Origin: Streptomyces olivaceus
Lineage (GTDB): Bacteria; Actinomycetota; Actinomycetes; Streptomycetales; Streptomycetaceae
Direction: 5' to 3'
Assembly: GCF_000721235.1 (NCBI RefSeq)
Contig: NZ_JOFH01000049.1
Span: forward strand, 1 to 63,342
DNA length: 63,342 bases
Part shown: one piece after another, positions 27,029 through 36,956 of the stretch
How the letters are laid out: each line of letters starts with the position of its first letter
Numbering within the stretch: the first letter of the stretch is position 1
The notes under the pieces: generated by a model
Seen by the model: the letters and a program-made list of their open reading frames with translations, nothing else
Told to the model about the DNA's origin: nothing
The model's database searches: none
Made by a program: the position numbers and the translations under genes

Positions 27029-27484
27029 TCAGGCCGCGACCGGCGTCTGCTGCTCCGCGGCGGAGGGCTCGTCCTCGGACGCGCGCCGGGCGAGGAGCCG
27101 GTCCAGGCCGAACGCGCCGGATCCGGTGAAGGCGAGGAGCAGGAAGGCCCAGCAGAACATGGCCGCCGCCTCGCCGCCGTTCTCCAGCGGCCACAGGGCG
27201 CCCGGCTGGTGCATCTTGAAGTACGCGAAGGCCATGGAGCCCGAGCAGACGACGGCCGCCGCGCGGGTGCCGAGGCCCAGCAGGACGAAGCCGCCGCCGA
27301 CGAGCTGGATCACGGCCGCGTACCAGCCCGGCCAGGTGCCCGCGTCGAGCGTGCCGCCGGTGCCCGGCGCGCCGCCGAGCACGCCGAAGAGGGAAGCGGC
27401 GCCGTGGCAGACGAAGAGCAGGCTGACGACTATGCGGAACAGGCCGAGGGCGTAGGGCTGGGCGCTGTCGAGGCGTCCGGACAT
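27029..27484 (-). CDS. DoxX family membrane protein
   Basis: This 151-residue protein has four hydrophobic helices and the DoxX pattern (LGLFRIVVSLLFVCHG, a mid-protein GGGFVLLGLGTRAAA, and FCWAFLLLAF). Family members are linked to thiosulfate oxidation or to redox and oxidative-stress complexes in actinobacteria. An operator-like palindrome and AT-richer promoter lie just upstream (27552-27600). The MITE-like element ends 31 bases from its stop. Confidence 0.88.
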   Translation of the reverse strand: MSGRLDSAQPYALGLFRIVVSLLFVCHGAASLFGVLGGAPGTGGTLDAGTWPGWYAAVIQLVGGGFVLLGLGTRAAAVVCSGSMAFAYFKMHQPGALWPLENGGEAAAMFCWAFLLLAFTGSGAFGLDRLLARRASEDEPSAAEQQTPVAA

Positions 27485-27551
27485 GTGGGGGTGCTCCTTC
27501 GGTCGACCGGCCGAGCGGGGCCGGTGGGGACGGAACCGAGTGGGCTGCTCA

Positions 27552-27569
27552 CGTTAGGTGCGCCTAACG
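27552..27569. promoter_or_regulatory. Operator-like palindrome upstream of doxX
   Basis: CGTTAGG-TGCG-CCTAACG is a 7-bp inverted repeat. It lies between a possible -35 (TTGCAA on the minus strand, 27575-27580) and -10 (TAACGT at 27551-27556) of the doxX promoter, so a bound repressor would block it. The TTAGG/CCTAA arms recall iron-regulator boxes, but the spacing is shorter. Confidence 0.45.
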
Positions 27570-27640
27570 AGTGCTTGCAAGTTCAACATTTGGTCAGAGT
27601 GTGACGTGCTGTCACCTGTGCTGTGCTGGGCCCGTTGCAG

Positions 27641-27656
27641 ATGGGAGCGCTCCCAT
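27641..27656. promoter_or_regulatory. Perfect CebR-type operator without an adjacent target gene
   Basis: ATGGGAGCGCTCCCAT contains the exact 14-bp TGGGAGCGCTCCCA palindrome known as the CebR (cellobiose/cellotriose repressor) box of streptomycetes. The 200 bases on either side encode no glycosidase or sugar transporter that I can recognise. The nearest genes are doxX (-) and a PPOX enzyme (-). Confidence 0.6.
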
Positions 27657-27861
27657 GGACTCGGCGCGGGCTACCGGAGTGACTCATTTCATACCCCCGT
27701 CGAGGCCCGCCGCATAAGCCTCTTTCCGGCCGGGGTGCCCGGCGGACCGCACCCGCTGCCCGCGGGCCGCACCCGCCGGGCCCGGCATGCTGCCGTAGGG
27801 CCCTCGCCGGGGTCCCGTGAAGCGCCGACTGGCCGGCGCATGCAGACGTCCTGCTGGAGTA

Positions 27862-28257
27862 CTAGGCGCGTGGGGTGTGCACTCGGTCGGCGGTGACGGT
27901 CAGCAGGACGCGCTGCTGCGCTCCGCCGGCGAAACCCGGGTAGGGGCGTCCCAGGTACTTGTGCGACAGCGCGTCGATGTGTTCATCGGCTCCTTGCGTG
28001 GTGGTGGAGGTGACGCGCCCACGGACTCCCCAGTACCGCGCGGGCGCGTCCGGGTCCGCGACAGCGACAGCGACGCGCGCATCGCGTTCGACGTTGCTCG
28101 TCTTCTGGTGCGTGAGAACCGTGTTGATGAGGATGTTCTCCCCGTCGGTGTCGACCCAGGTCTGGGTGATCTGGGGCGAGCCGTCCGGCATGAGGGTGGT
28201 CAGGAAGCACAGGGCGGGTGTGCGCAGGATGTCGACCAGTTCAGGGGGCAGGGACAT
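27862..28257 (-). CDS. PPOX-class F420-dependent oxidoreductase
   Basis: This 131-residue split-barrel flavin/deazaflavin enzyme has the family signatures MSLPPELVDIL at the start, FLTTLMPDGSPQITQTWVD and a late DALSHKYLGRPYPGFAGG. It is expected to use F420H2 to reduce an unsaturated or quinone-like substrate. The ATG at 28257 is the conserved family start. It overlaps the upstream tetR gene by 17 bases, so the two form an operon. Confidence 0.88.
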   Translation of the reverse strand: MSLPPELVDILRTPALCFLTTLMPDGSPQITQTWVDTDGENILINTVLTHQKTSNVERDARVAVAVADPDAPARYWGVRGRVTSTTTQGADEHIDALSHKYLGRPYPGFAGGAQQRVLLTVTADRVHTPRA

Positions 28258-28903
28258 GGGGAGTCTGCTCTCCGTTCGGTGATGCCGGGGCGTTGTCGGG
28301 ATGTGCGTCGGCTTGTTCGCCCTCGCACGGGTGGGACGGTTCGGCATGGCGGAGCCCGGCGAGCGACACGGCCAGTGCGCGTCGCCATCGGGTGGGGTCG
28401 TGCTGCCGGGAGGCGTCCATCACCGCCCCCACCATGAGGTGGATGGTCTCCAGGTCGCGGGGGGTCACGTGGCTCGGCAGTCGACCTGCGCCGACCGCGC
28501 GTTCGATGAGTTGCGCGGCGAGTTCCGCGATCCTGGCGCACCCCTGGGCCAGCCGGTCGGTTCCCTGTTGGGCGCCGCGCAGCAGTTCGCTCAGAGCGCG
28601 ATTGCCCGCTTCGAGCTCGAATTGCCGCTCCATGAACCAGGTGAGGCCGGTCCACGGATCGTCGGCCCGGAGTGCCTGGTGGGCCAGGGTGACCACGGCC
28701 TCGATGTGCTCGGCGAACAGGGTGTCCACCAAGTCCTGTCGCTGGGGGAAGCGCCGGTACAGCGTGCCCATGCCGCTACCGGCCGCGCGGGCGATCACTT
28801 CGTACGGCACTCCGAGTCCGTCGCGGGCCATCAGCTCTCGCGCCGCCTCCAGCAGACGCTGCCGATTGCGCTCGGCGTCACGGCGCAGGGGACGTTCGGT
28901 CAT
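28241..28903 (-). CDS. TetR family regulator
   Basis: This 220-residue regulator has an N-terminal HTH (VPYEVIARAAGSGMGTLYRRFPQRQDLV) and a long helical ligand domain. It overlaps the PPOX oxidoreductase gene downstream and is divergent from the epoxide hydrolase gene. A 104-bp gap with an inverted repeat links them. It probably represses both directions and responds to an electrophilic or aromatic compound. Confidence 0.9.
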   Translation of the reverse strand: MTERPLRRDAERNRQRLLEAARELMARDGLGVPYEVIARAAGSGMGTLYRRFPQRQDLVDTLFAEHIEAVVTLAHQALRADDPWTGLTWFMERQFELEAGNRALSELLRGAQQGTDRLAQGCARIAELAAQLIERAVGAGRLPSHVTPRDLETIHLMVGAVMDASRQHDPTRWRRALAVSLAGLRHAEPSHPCEGEQADAHPDNAPASPNGEQTPHVPAP

Positions 28904-28918
28904 GCGCTGAACCTAGCG

Positions 28919-28942
28919 AAGTTGAGGGTGTCTTCTCAAGTT
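28919..28942. promoter_or_regulatory. Candidate TetR operator between tetR and epoxide hydrolase
   Basis: TTGAG (28922-28926) and CTCAA (28935-28939) form an inverted repeat with 8-base spacing, with partly matching flanks (AAG.../...GTT). It is the best dyad in the divergent gap. Confidence 0.4.
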
Positions 28943-29007
28943 GAAAAATGTCTCCACTTCGCGGGTAAGGTGCACCACCGCACCACGTCCCGACAAGGAG
29001 ATCCGTA

Positions 29008-30171
29008 ATGCCCCAGCCTGCGGCCATCGAGCCGTTCCCCGTCTCGGTCGATCAGCAGGACCTCGACCGGCTCGCCCGCCGACTGGCCGACACCCGGTGG
29101 CCGGACCGGGAAACCGGTGCGGACCAGGGCCCTCGGCTGGACCGGATCCGCGCACTGTGCGACCACTGGGCCCGCGACTACGACTGGCGGCGCTGCGAGG
29201 ACGAGATCAACGGCATCGGGTCGTACCGTACTGTCCTGGACGGGATCGATGTCCACTTTCTGCACGCTCGCTCGCCCGAGCCCTCGGCGCTTCCCCTGCT
29301 GCTGTGCCACGGCTGGCCCGGGTCCGTCCTCGAGTTCCGTCACATGGTCGGTCCGTTGACGGACCCTCTCGCGCACGGCGGCCGGGCCGAGGACGCGTTC
29401 CACGTCGTCATCCCCTCGATGCCGGGCTTCGGCTTCTCCGGCAAGCCGGACACCACCGGCTGGGGAGTCGCCCGCGTCGCCGACGCCTGGATCCAGCTCA
29501 TGGACCGCCTCGGCCACCGCACATGGGTCGCACAGGGCGGCGACTGGGGATCCGCCGTCGTCGAGGCGATCAGCCGCAAGGCCCCCAAGGGCTTCCTCGG
29601 CATGCACGTCAACCTGCCCCTGGTCTTCCCCACCGCCGACGAGATCGAAGCGGCGACACCCGAAGAACAGCGCATGCTGGCCAGGACGCAGCGCTACGAG
29701 AACGTCCTGTCCGGCTACGCGAAGGAGCAGGCCACCCGGCCGCAGTCCATCGGCTATTCTCTCGCGGACTCCCCCGCCGGACTTGCCGCCTGGATCTACA
29801 CCCTCTTCGAGGATGTCACCGACAGCGACGGCGACCCCGAGACGGTCGTCCCGCGCGACGAGATCCTGGATGACATCATGCTGTACTGGTTGCCGAACGC
29901 GGGCGCCTCCTCCGTGCGCCTCTACTGGGAGGCGCGGCAGGAGCCGGGCGGCACCGCTGAGCCGAATCCCGTCCCGGCCGGGTTCAGTGTCTTCCCCGGC
30001 GAGGCCGTCCAAGCCTCGCGACGCTGGATCGAGCGTCGCTACCCCAACCTCCTGCACTACGGTCGGCTCGATCGCGGAGGGCACTTCGCCGCCCTCGAAC
30101 AGCCCGCCGCTCTCACCGAGGAGATCCGCACCACCTTCCGGACCGTGCGTCCCGGGGGACCTGCGACCTGA
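29008..30171 (+). CDS. Epoxide hydrolase, alpha/beta fold with N-terminal EH domain
   Basis: This 387-residue protein has the epoxide hydrolase N-terminal domain (FPVSVDQQDLDRLARRLADTRWP). The alpha/beta hydrolase core carries the oxyanion motif HGWP at 101-104, nucleophile D179 in GGDWGS, and catalytic His near 359 in GGHFAALEQP. It opens epoxides to diols in the cytoplasm. AAGGAG lies seven bases before the ATG. It is divergent from the TetR/F420-oxidoreductase operon, forming a likely detoxification unit. Confidence 0.93.
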   Translation: MPQPAAIEPFPVSVDQQDLDRLARRLADTRWPDRETGADQGPRLDRIRALCDHWARDYDWRRCEDEINGIGSYRTVLDGIDVHFLHARSPEPSALPLLLCHGWPGSVLEFRHMVGPLTDPLAHGGRAEDAFHVVIPSMPGFGFSGKPDTTGWGVARVADAWIQLMDRLGHRTWVAQGGDWGSAVVEAISRKAPKGFLGMHVNLPLVFPTADEIEAATPEEQRMLARTQRYENVLSGYAKEQATRPQSIGYSLADSPAGLAAWIYTLFEDVTDSDGDPETVVPRDEILDDIMLYWLPNAGASSVRLYWEARQEPGGTAEPNPVPAGFSVFPGEAVQASRRWIERRYPNLLHYGRLDRGGHFAALEQPAALTEEIRTTFRTVRPGGPAT

Positions 30172-30487
30172 ACAGGCAAGAAGGCGCCGGACCCGCAGCG
30201 CACCACCCCTCCCATCGACCCTGCCGCCAGTCGTTGCAGGCAGGGGACGGGCCTCATGGGCACCCGGCACGAGGAGGCGGCCGACGCGGGGCAGACACCT
30301 TCCGCATCGACCACACCCTCGCGCATCCACGTCGACCGCGCCCGGGCCGGGCGAACGGACACGGCCGTCGCACAGGCTCACAGGCGGGAGGCGGCCTCGG
30401 CGGCGCGGGCAGCGGCGCCACCCGAAGCGGTGGGGCATGGCGGTGCCGTGCCCGAGGCCGGATCAGGGCCCGCTTCCAGGGGCCAGG
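30172..30487. other. Gene-poor stretch after the epoxide hydrolase
   Basis: I see no gene with a ribosome site or family match in these 316 bases. The possible frame from 30256 reads as Ala/Arg/Gly-rich sequence and runs into the element remnant at 30488, so I treat it as noncoding. Confidence 0.5.
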
Positions 30488-30548
30488 GCCCGGTGCGGCG
30501 AGAGTGCGTGCATGGCGTCGCGAGGTGAACAGGAGTTGACGCCAGGCT

Positions 30549-30551
<3 letters not shown>
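30488..30551. mobile_element. Remnant end of an element related to the MITE at 26.8 kb
   Basis: Bases 30488-30521 match 26871-26904 exactly in inverted orientation. The next 30 bases (to CAGGCTCTA at 30543-30551) resemble the terminal inverted repeat of the first element with several substitutions. The other half of the element is not recognisable upstream. The terminal TA supplies part of the stop codon of the phoD-like gene (TAG, minus strand). Confidence 0.65.
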
Positions 30552-32192
<1,641 letters not shown>

Positions 32193-32274
32193 CCTCTCCT
32201 CCGTCGCCCCGTACGGTACGGAACGACGGAGGCCGATGGGGAGGATCCGCGTCGAACAGCCGGTGGAGGTCGCG

Positions 32275-32919
32275 TCAGCAGTCCGCGAGATAGCCCTGCA
32301 GGGCCGACTTCTCGGCGGAGTCCACCGAGAGGTCGTAGTAGTGCTTCACCTGCACCCAGGCGCGGACGTACGTGCAACGGTAGGCGCTGCGCGAGGGCAT
32401 CCAGGTGGCGGGGTCCTGGTCGCCCTTGGACTGGTTGACGTTGTCGGTGACCGCGAGGAGCTGGGGCCGGGTCAGGTCGTTGGCGAAGGACTGCCGGCGC
32501 GAGGTGGTCCAGGAGTCCGCGCCGGAGTCCCAGGCCTCGGCGAGCGGGACGACGTGGTCGATGTCGACGTCGGAGGCGGCGGACCAGGTGGCGCCGTCGT
32601 AGGGGGAGTACCAGCTGCCGCTGGTGGCGGCGCAGGAGGAGTCGGTGACGACGTCCGTGCCGTCGCGCTTGAGGATCGTCTCGCGGGTGTTGCAGGAGCC
32701 CGACTGCGTGATCCAGTGCGGGAAGAGGTCGCGGTCGTAGCCGGTGCGGTCCTCGGTGGCCACGGTGAGCGAGGACAGGTAGGTGCGGGCGGTGGCGGCG
32801 CTGACCGGGGTGGGGAGGGCGGCGGAGGCGGCCGGGCCGTTGAGGAGCCCGGCGGAGGCTATGAGCCCGGTGAACGCGGCGAGGAAACCGAGCCGTCGAC
32901 GCGCGTAGAACTTCGGCAT
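32275..32919 (-). CDS. Secreted HNH endonuclease
   Basis: This 214-residue protein has a clear signal peptide (twin-basic start, hydrophobic core, cut near AASA at about 34). The mature part holds the DUF1524-type nuclease motif DIDHVVPLAEAWDSGA and late conserved residues (NVNQSKGDQDPATWMPS and YRCTYVRAWVQVK). Four cysteines can form disulfides. Such extracellular DNases scavenge DNA during growth or mycelial death. The start at 32919 has AAGGGAG five bases upstream. Confidence 0.92.
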   Translation of the reverse strand: MPKFYARRRLGFLAAFTGLIASAGLLNGPAASAALPTPVSAATARTYLSSLTVATEDRTGYDRDLFPHWITQSGSCNTRETILKRDGTDVVTDSSCAATSGSWYSPYDGATWSAASDVDIDHVVPLAEAWDSGADSWTTSRRQSFANDLTRPQLLAVTDNVNQSKGDQDPATWMPSRSAYRCTYVRAWVQVKHYYDLSVDSAEKSALQGYLADC

Positions 32920-33127
32920 GCGAACTCCCTTGGGGTGTGGGGGCGTTGGGGTGCGGGCAGGGGAATGCTCGCGACGCCGCATGGCGCACAGGTGTGCGGT
33001 CGGTAAGAAGTTAGTGACGTGTGCATGGCACGTCTAGGGGTCCGGCGGGACCGCGGTGCGGCCGGAGGCTGCCGAGGGGCGGGATTTCCGGGCTCCCGGG
33101 GAGTGCGCGCGGGTCGCGTACCATGGA

Positions 33128-33250
33128 GGGCGCAGAAGGGGAGTAGCTCTTCGCCGGACCGTCGACATACTGCTCAGCTCGTCTGAGCCGGCGCCCGGAG
33201 GCAGGCCTCGTTCACGGGGCAGGCCAGCGAGACCTTCGGCAAGCAGTGCA
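33128..33250 (+). promoter_or_regulatory. yybP-ykoY (manganese) riboswitch
   Basis: The leader contains both hallmark loops of this RNA: AGAAGGGGAGTAGC (33134-33147) and GCCAGCGAGACC (33223-33234), joined by pairing elements. It precedes a TMEM165/UPF0016 gene, a classic target class. Exact borders are approximate. Two further hairpins follow (GATCGTGG...CCACGAGATC near 33320 and GGTGGGGCAGCCCCGACC near 33345) and could be the expression platform. Bases 32920-33127 show nothing else recognisable. Confidence 0.8.
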
Positions 33251-33374
33251 CGCCCGTGCCGTACGGCAGGGGCGGATCAGTGTGCTGCCGTGCCGAGGTG
33301 TCGCGCGAAGCGGAGATCGTGGAATCCACGAGATCAGCACTCTCGGTGGGGCAGCCCCGACCGATTGAGGAACC

Positions 33375-33956
33375 TTGATCAGCCTGACCGTGACGGCGCT
33401 CGTCTTCGGTGTCGTCTTCCTCGCCGAACTGCCCGACAAGACCGCGCTCGCGGGTCTCGTCCTCGGCACCCGCTACCGCGCCTCGTACGTCTTCGCGGGC
33501 GTGGCCGCCGCCTTCCTGCTGCACGTCGTGCTCGCCGTCGCGGCCGGCAGCGTCCTGACCCTGCTGCCGCAGCAGATCGTGCAGGCCGTGACCGGTGTGC
33601 TGTTCCTGGGCGGCGCCGCCGTGCTGCTGCTGAAGAAGGACGACGACGAGGAGGAGGTCCGCAAGCCGGCGGACCAGTCCTTCTGGAAGGTCTCCGGGGC
33701 GGGTTTCATGCTCATCCTGGTCGCCGAGTTCGGTGACCTCACGCAGATCATGACCGCCAACCTCGCGGCCCGCTACGACGATCCGCTCTCCGTCGGCCTC
33801 GGTGCGGTGCTCGCGCTCTGGGCGGTGGCCGGACTCGGCATCGTCGGCGGAAAGGCCCTGATGAAGCGGGTGCCGCTGCGGCTGATCACCAAGATTGCGG
33901 CGCTGCTCATGCTGGGTCTCGGCGTGTGGAGCCTGGGAGAGGCGATCGTCGGCTGA
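33375..33956 (+). CDS. TMEM165/GDT1 (UPF0016) family manganese exporter
   Basis: This 193-residue membrane protein has two copies of the E-x-x-D-(K/x)-T motif: ELPDKT (residues 18-23) and EFGDLT near residue 120. About six helices with an acidic cytoplasmic linker (KKDDDEEEEV-like) separate the two halves. The family moves Mn2+ (or Ca2+) out of the cytoplasm. A TTG start follows GAGGA. The Mn riboswitch upstream fits induction by excess manganese. Confidence 0.9.
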   Translation: MISLTVTALVFGVVFLAELPDKTALAGLVLGTRYRASYVFAGVAAAFLLHVVLAVAAGSVLTLLPQQIVQAVTGVLFLGGAAVLLLKKDDDEEEVRKPADQSFWKVSGAGFMLILVAEFGDLTQIMTANLAARYDDPLSVGLGAVLALWAVAGLGIVGGKALMKRVPLRLITKIAALLMLGLGVWSLGEAIVG

Positions 33957-34058
33957 CCGCCCGTCGGTACCGGGTGAGGGCGGGCGAGCGGGCTGAACGG
34001 CGTGTGAACGTCCGGCGGGCCGGTGGCGCGCTGCCCCCTCTGTTTTGTACCGTGGATG

Positions 34059-34112
34059 AACAAAGTGGCTCCCGCCCGTTTCCCTGACCGGCGGGCGGGG
34101 CCACCTTGTTTT
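34059..34112 (+). terminator. Intrinsic terminator after the TMEM165 gene
   Basis: AACAAAGTGGCTCCCGCCCG and CGGGCGGGGCCACCTTGTT form a long stem (about 18 pairs with one bulge), followed by TTTTCC. Confidence 0.8.
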
Positions 34113-34165
34113 CCTTCCGCGTTTCCTTTCCGCGCCGTTTCGTTCCCGCGTCCTGGAGTCTGCCG

Positions 34166-34831
34166 ATGACGGCCACCGCCACCACCGCTCTGCCCGCCCG
34201 CGCCCTGCTGCTCGACATGGATGGCACCCTCGTCAACTCGGACGCCGCCGTCGAGCGCGTCTGGCGGCGCTGGGCCGACCGGCAGGGGCTGGACGGCGAC
34301 GAGATCATGAAGGTCGTCCACGGGCGGCAGGGGTACGCCTCCATGGCGCTGCTGCTGCCGGACCGGCCCATGGAGCAGAACTACGCGGACAACGCCCGCA
34401 TGCTCGCCGAGGAGACCGCCGACACCGAGGGCGTCGTCGAGATCCCCGGCGCGGCCGCCTTCCTCGCCTCGCTGCACGGCCTGCCGCACGCCCTGGTGAC
34501 CTCGGCCGACGTGGCCCTGTCCACCGCGCGGATGGCCGCGGCCGGGCTCGCGCTGCCGGACGTCCGGGTCACCGCCGAGTCGGTCGGCGCCAGCAAGCCC
34601 GACCCCGAGGGCTTCCTCAAGGGCGCCGCCGAACTGGGCATCGCCCCTGCCGACTGCGTCGCCTTCGAGGACTCCGGCGCCGGGATCCAGGCCGCGCGCG
34701 CCGCGGGCATGCGGGTCGTCGGAGTGGGGCCGCGGGCCGGCTTCCACGGGCCGGACGTGGTCGTCGAGGACCTGACCCGGGTCCGGGTCGAGGCCCTCGG
34801 GGACGGCACGCTGCGCCTGCACATCGGCTGA
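34166..34831 (+). CDS. HAD-IA phosphatase (sugar/glycerol-phosphatase type)
   Basis: This 221-residue HAD hydrolase has motif I LLLDMDGTLVNSD (D17 and D19), motif II TSAD, motif III SKPDPE and motif IV FEDSGAG. The helical cap after motif I resembles beta-phosphoglucomutase and glycerol-3-phosphatase relatives. GGAG is seven bases before the ATG. It is probably a small-molecule phosphatase; the substrate is not readable. Confidence 0.88.
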   Translation: MTATATTALPARALLLDMDGTLVNSDAAVERVWRRWADRQGLDGDEIMKVVHGRQGYASMALLLPDRPMEQNYADNARMLAEETADTEGVVEIPGAAAFLASLHGLPHALVTSADVALSTARMAAAGLALPDVRVTAESVGASKPDPEGFLKGAAELGIAPADCVAFEDSGAGIQAARAAGMRVVGVGPRAGFHGPDVVVEDLTRVRVEALGDGTLRLHIG

Positions 34832-34924
34832 CGTCTCCGGCAGGTGCCGACCGCCAGGTGCCGGAGGGCCGGGCGCAGGGGCTGGGCGCCGGGAGGGCCG
34901 GGTGCCGGGAGGGTCGGGTGCCGG

Positions 34925-36133
34925 CTACAGGTCCCCTGTCTCCGACTCCAGCCGCTGGCGGGTCTCCCGTCCGTAGACGCCGCTCTCGTCCGAGTGGATG
35001 CCGCGCCACCACTGGAAGGTGCGGACCGATTCCTCGACCCGGCGGTCGTACCGGCCGTCGTGGTCACCGGCGTAGACGCCCGCCTTGGCCAGGCGCTGCT
35101 GGAGCTCGGCGACCTCGGGGCCCTGGTCGCCGCGGCGCAGTTCCGGGCCGGCATAGAAGTCGGGACCGTCGTCGCCGGACTCCTGCGAGGCCTGTTCGGT
35201 CGGCGTGGGCGAGGCGGTCGGCGACGGCTCGGCCGACCGGGACGGTGCGGACGAGGTGCTCGGCGCCGATGCCGACGGGGACGGCGACTCCGGAGCACCC
35301 GCACCGGCGGAGGCGGACACCGAGGGGCCGGGGGACCCGGAGGCGGACGGCGGGGCGGAGGGCTCGCTCGGCTCCGCGTCCGGCGTGGCCTGGGTGGACG
35401 ACGGGTCGGGCACCCCGGCCCGCACCTCGTCCGGCGCCGCCCCGTCCCGGGACGGGGTCTCGTAGGAGAAGAGCCCGCTCGCGAAGCCGGCCGCCCCCAA
35501 TACGACCGCCACCGTCCCGGCGGCACTCAGCAGGACGCCCTTGCGCCGCCTGCGCGGCTTCCTGGCGCCGCCGGTCCCGCCGTCGCTCCCGCCGCCGGTC
35601 TCGTCCGTACGGGCGGTCACGGCCGGGAGGGGCGCGGTGGCGGAGGTCTCGAACAGGCGCAGGTCGCGCGCGTTGGGCGAACCGGCGGAGGGGGCGAGGG
35701 GCGTCGGCAGCGAGGGCTCGGACCCGGTACCGGACTCGGGACCGGGGTCGGCCTTGGCTGCTGCGGCGCCGGGTGGCGCGCCCGCGTCGACGGCGCGCAG
35801 GGTCATGGTGGCGTCGGCGTCGGCATTGGCGCCGGGTGCTTCGGTGGCGGGCGCTGGTGCGTCCGGCGCGGCCTCCGCGGGCCCCGGAGTCCCCGGCGCT
35901 CCCGGCGGCCCTTGCGGTCCCTCGGTGCCGTCCAGTTCGACGTACGGGCGTATCCGCAGCGGGTTGAAGTCCTCCGCCGCTGCCGCCTGGGCCGTGCGCG
36001 CGTCCCGCAGGGCCGCGGACGCCCGGGTTCCGCAGGCGCAGGACGGCGTGTGGTCCGCCGCTCTGGGCGTGCCGCACTCCGGGCACGGGGCCCCCGCGGG
36101 CCGCTGCTGCGACGGTTCTTTCTGCTGCTCCAC
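34925..36133 (-). CDS. Membrane protein with zinc ribbon and peptidoglycan-binding domain
   Basis: This 402-residue protein has an N-terminal zinc-ribbon-like CPECG...CACG (about residues 16-34), a Gly/Pro collagen-like stretch (GPQGPPGAPGTPG), an Ala/Pro/Ser-rich region and one transmembrane helix near residue 200-220. A Ser/Pro linker then leads to a C-terminal PG_binding_1 domain (LRRGDQGPEVAELQQRL). The topology suggests a cytoplasmic ribbon and a wall-binding exterior. GGAGGGG seven bases before the GTG at 36133 sets the start. Confidence 0.82.
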   Translation of the reverse strand: MEQQKEPSQQRPAGAPCPECGTPRAADHTPSCACGTRASAALRDARTAQAAAAEDFNPLRIRPYVELDGTEGPQGPPGAPGTPGPAEAAPDAPAPATEAPGANADADATMTLRAVDAGAPPGAAAAKADPGPESGTGSEPSLPTPLAPSAGSPNARDLRLFETSATAPLPAVTARTDETGGGSDGGTGGARKPRRRRKGVLLSAAGTVAVVLGAAGFASGLFSYETPSRDGAAPDEVRAGVPDPSSTQATPDAEPSEPSAPPSASGSPGPSVSASAGAGAPESPSPSASAPSTSSAPSRSAEPSPTASPTPTEQASQESGDDGPDFYAGPELRRGDQGPEVAELQQRLAKAGVYAGDHDGRYDRRVEESVRTFQWWRGIHSDESGVYGRETRQRLESETGDL

Positions 36134-36255
36134 GTTTCGTCCCCTCCCCCCGAGCCCCTCGCGACTCCCCTCGCGACCTTCAGAGATTATGCAGATCTTC
36201 TCCACACTTCCGCGCACACGCCCCCGGAATCCGGACTTCCGCGAGGCTGGAACGG

Positions 36256-36801
36256 TCAAATCCGGTCTGAGTTCCCTTGGTTGACCCCATCGGCCGACGG
36301 GTTCGTGAGTCTCTTCGTGAACCAGTGCTCGGAGTACGGGTCTTCCTTGTACGCCTCGGTCTCGGTGTATCCGAGGCGCGCGTAGAGAGCGCGGGCCTCC
36401 ACGAGGTCGCCGCGCGTGTCGAGAACCACGCGCGCCGCCCCGAGCGCCCGCGCCGCGTCCTCGGCGGCCCGCACGAGCAGCGCCGCGCCGCCCCGGCCCC
36501 GTGCCTGCTTGTGCAGGAACACCCGGGTCAGTTCGGCGGTGGTGGCGTCCAGGACCCGTACGCCCGCGGTGCCCACCGCCTCACCGGCGTACCGCGCGAC
36601 CAGGAGAACGCCGCGGGGCGGTACGAGTTCGGCGCCGGACTGCGCGGCGATCTCCCGCTCCAGCTCGCCGGGTTCGGTGTCCCGTCCTTCGTGCAGCTGG
36701 TACCAGCGGTCGCTGACCTCCGTGTAGTACGCGCGCCAAAGGGCGGCGGCGACGGGGGAGTCGTACGGTTCCGGGGCAACGGTCCAGTCCATGACCGGCA
36801 T
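36256..36801 (-). CDS. GNAT family N-acetyltransferase
   Basis: This ~181-residue GNAT has an acetyl-CoA loop LTRVFLHKQARGRGGAALLV and late VVLDTRGDLVEARALYARLGY. An N-terminal helix (SPVAAALWRAYYTEVSDRWY) precedes the core. The ATG at 36801 or 36792 could be the start; the upstream frame is not family-like. It is divergent from the membrane-anchored coiled protein gene. Confidence 0.82.
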   Translation of the reverse strand: MPVMDWTVAPEPYDSPVAAALWRAYYTEVSDRWYQLHEGRDTEPGELEREIAAQSGAELVPPRGVLLVARYAGEAVGTAGVRVLDATTAELTRVFLHKQARGRGGAALLVRAAEDAARALGAARVVLDTRGDLVEARALYARLGYTETEAYKEDPYSEHWFTKRLTNPSADGVNQGNSDRI

Positions 36802-36956
36802 TGTCGGGAGGGCGCCCGTGCGGGGCGCAAGCGTGTTTTCCCGCCCCGGGAGGCCGGGCGGAGGCCGGCGGCCGTTTGAGGGGGCACTGCCGGGCAACAC
36901 GAACGGCGAACCGGCCCGTTCCGAGGGCCGGTCGGGACGAAACCCGGAAGGCACTC

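Noticed and set aside
26748..27194. A minus-strand ORF covering the MITE-like element
   Set aside because: It crosses both terminal repeats and overlaps doxX in another frame; no family similarity.
30256..30528. A 90-codon ORF after the epoxide hydrolase
   Set aside because: It has no ribosome site and is Ala/Arg/Gly-rich; its last third is the element remnant rather than conserved coding sequence.
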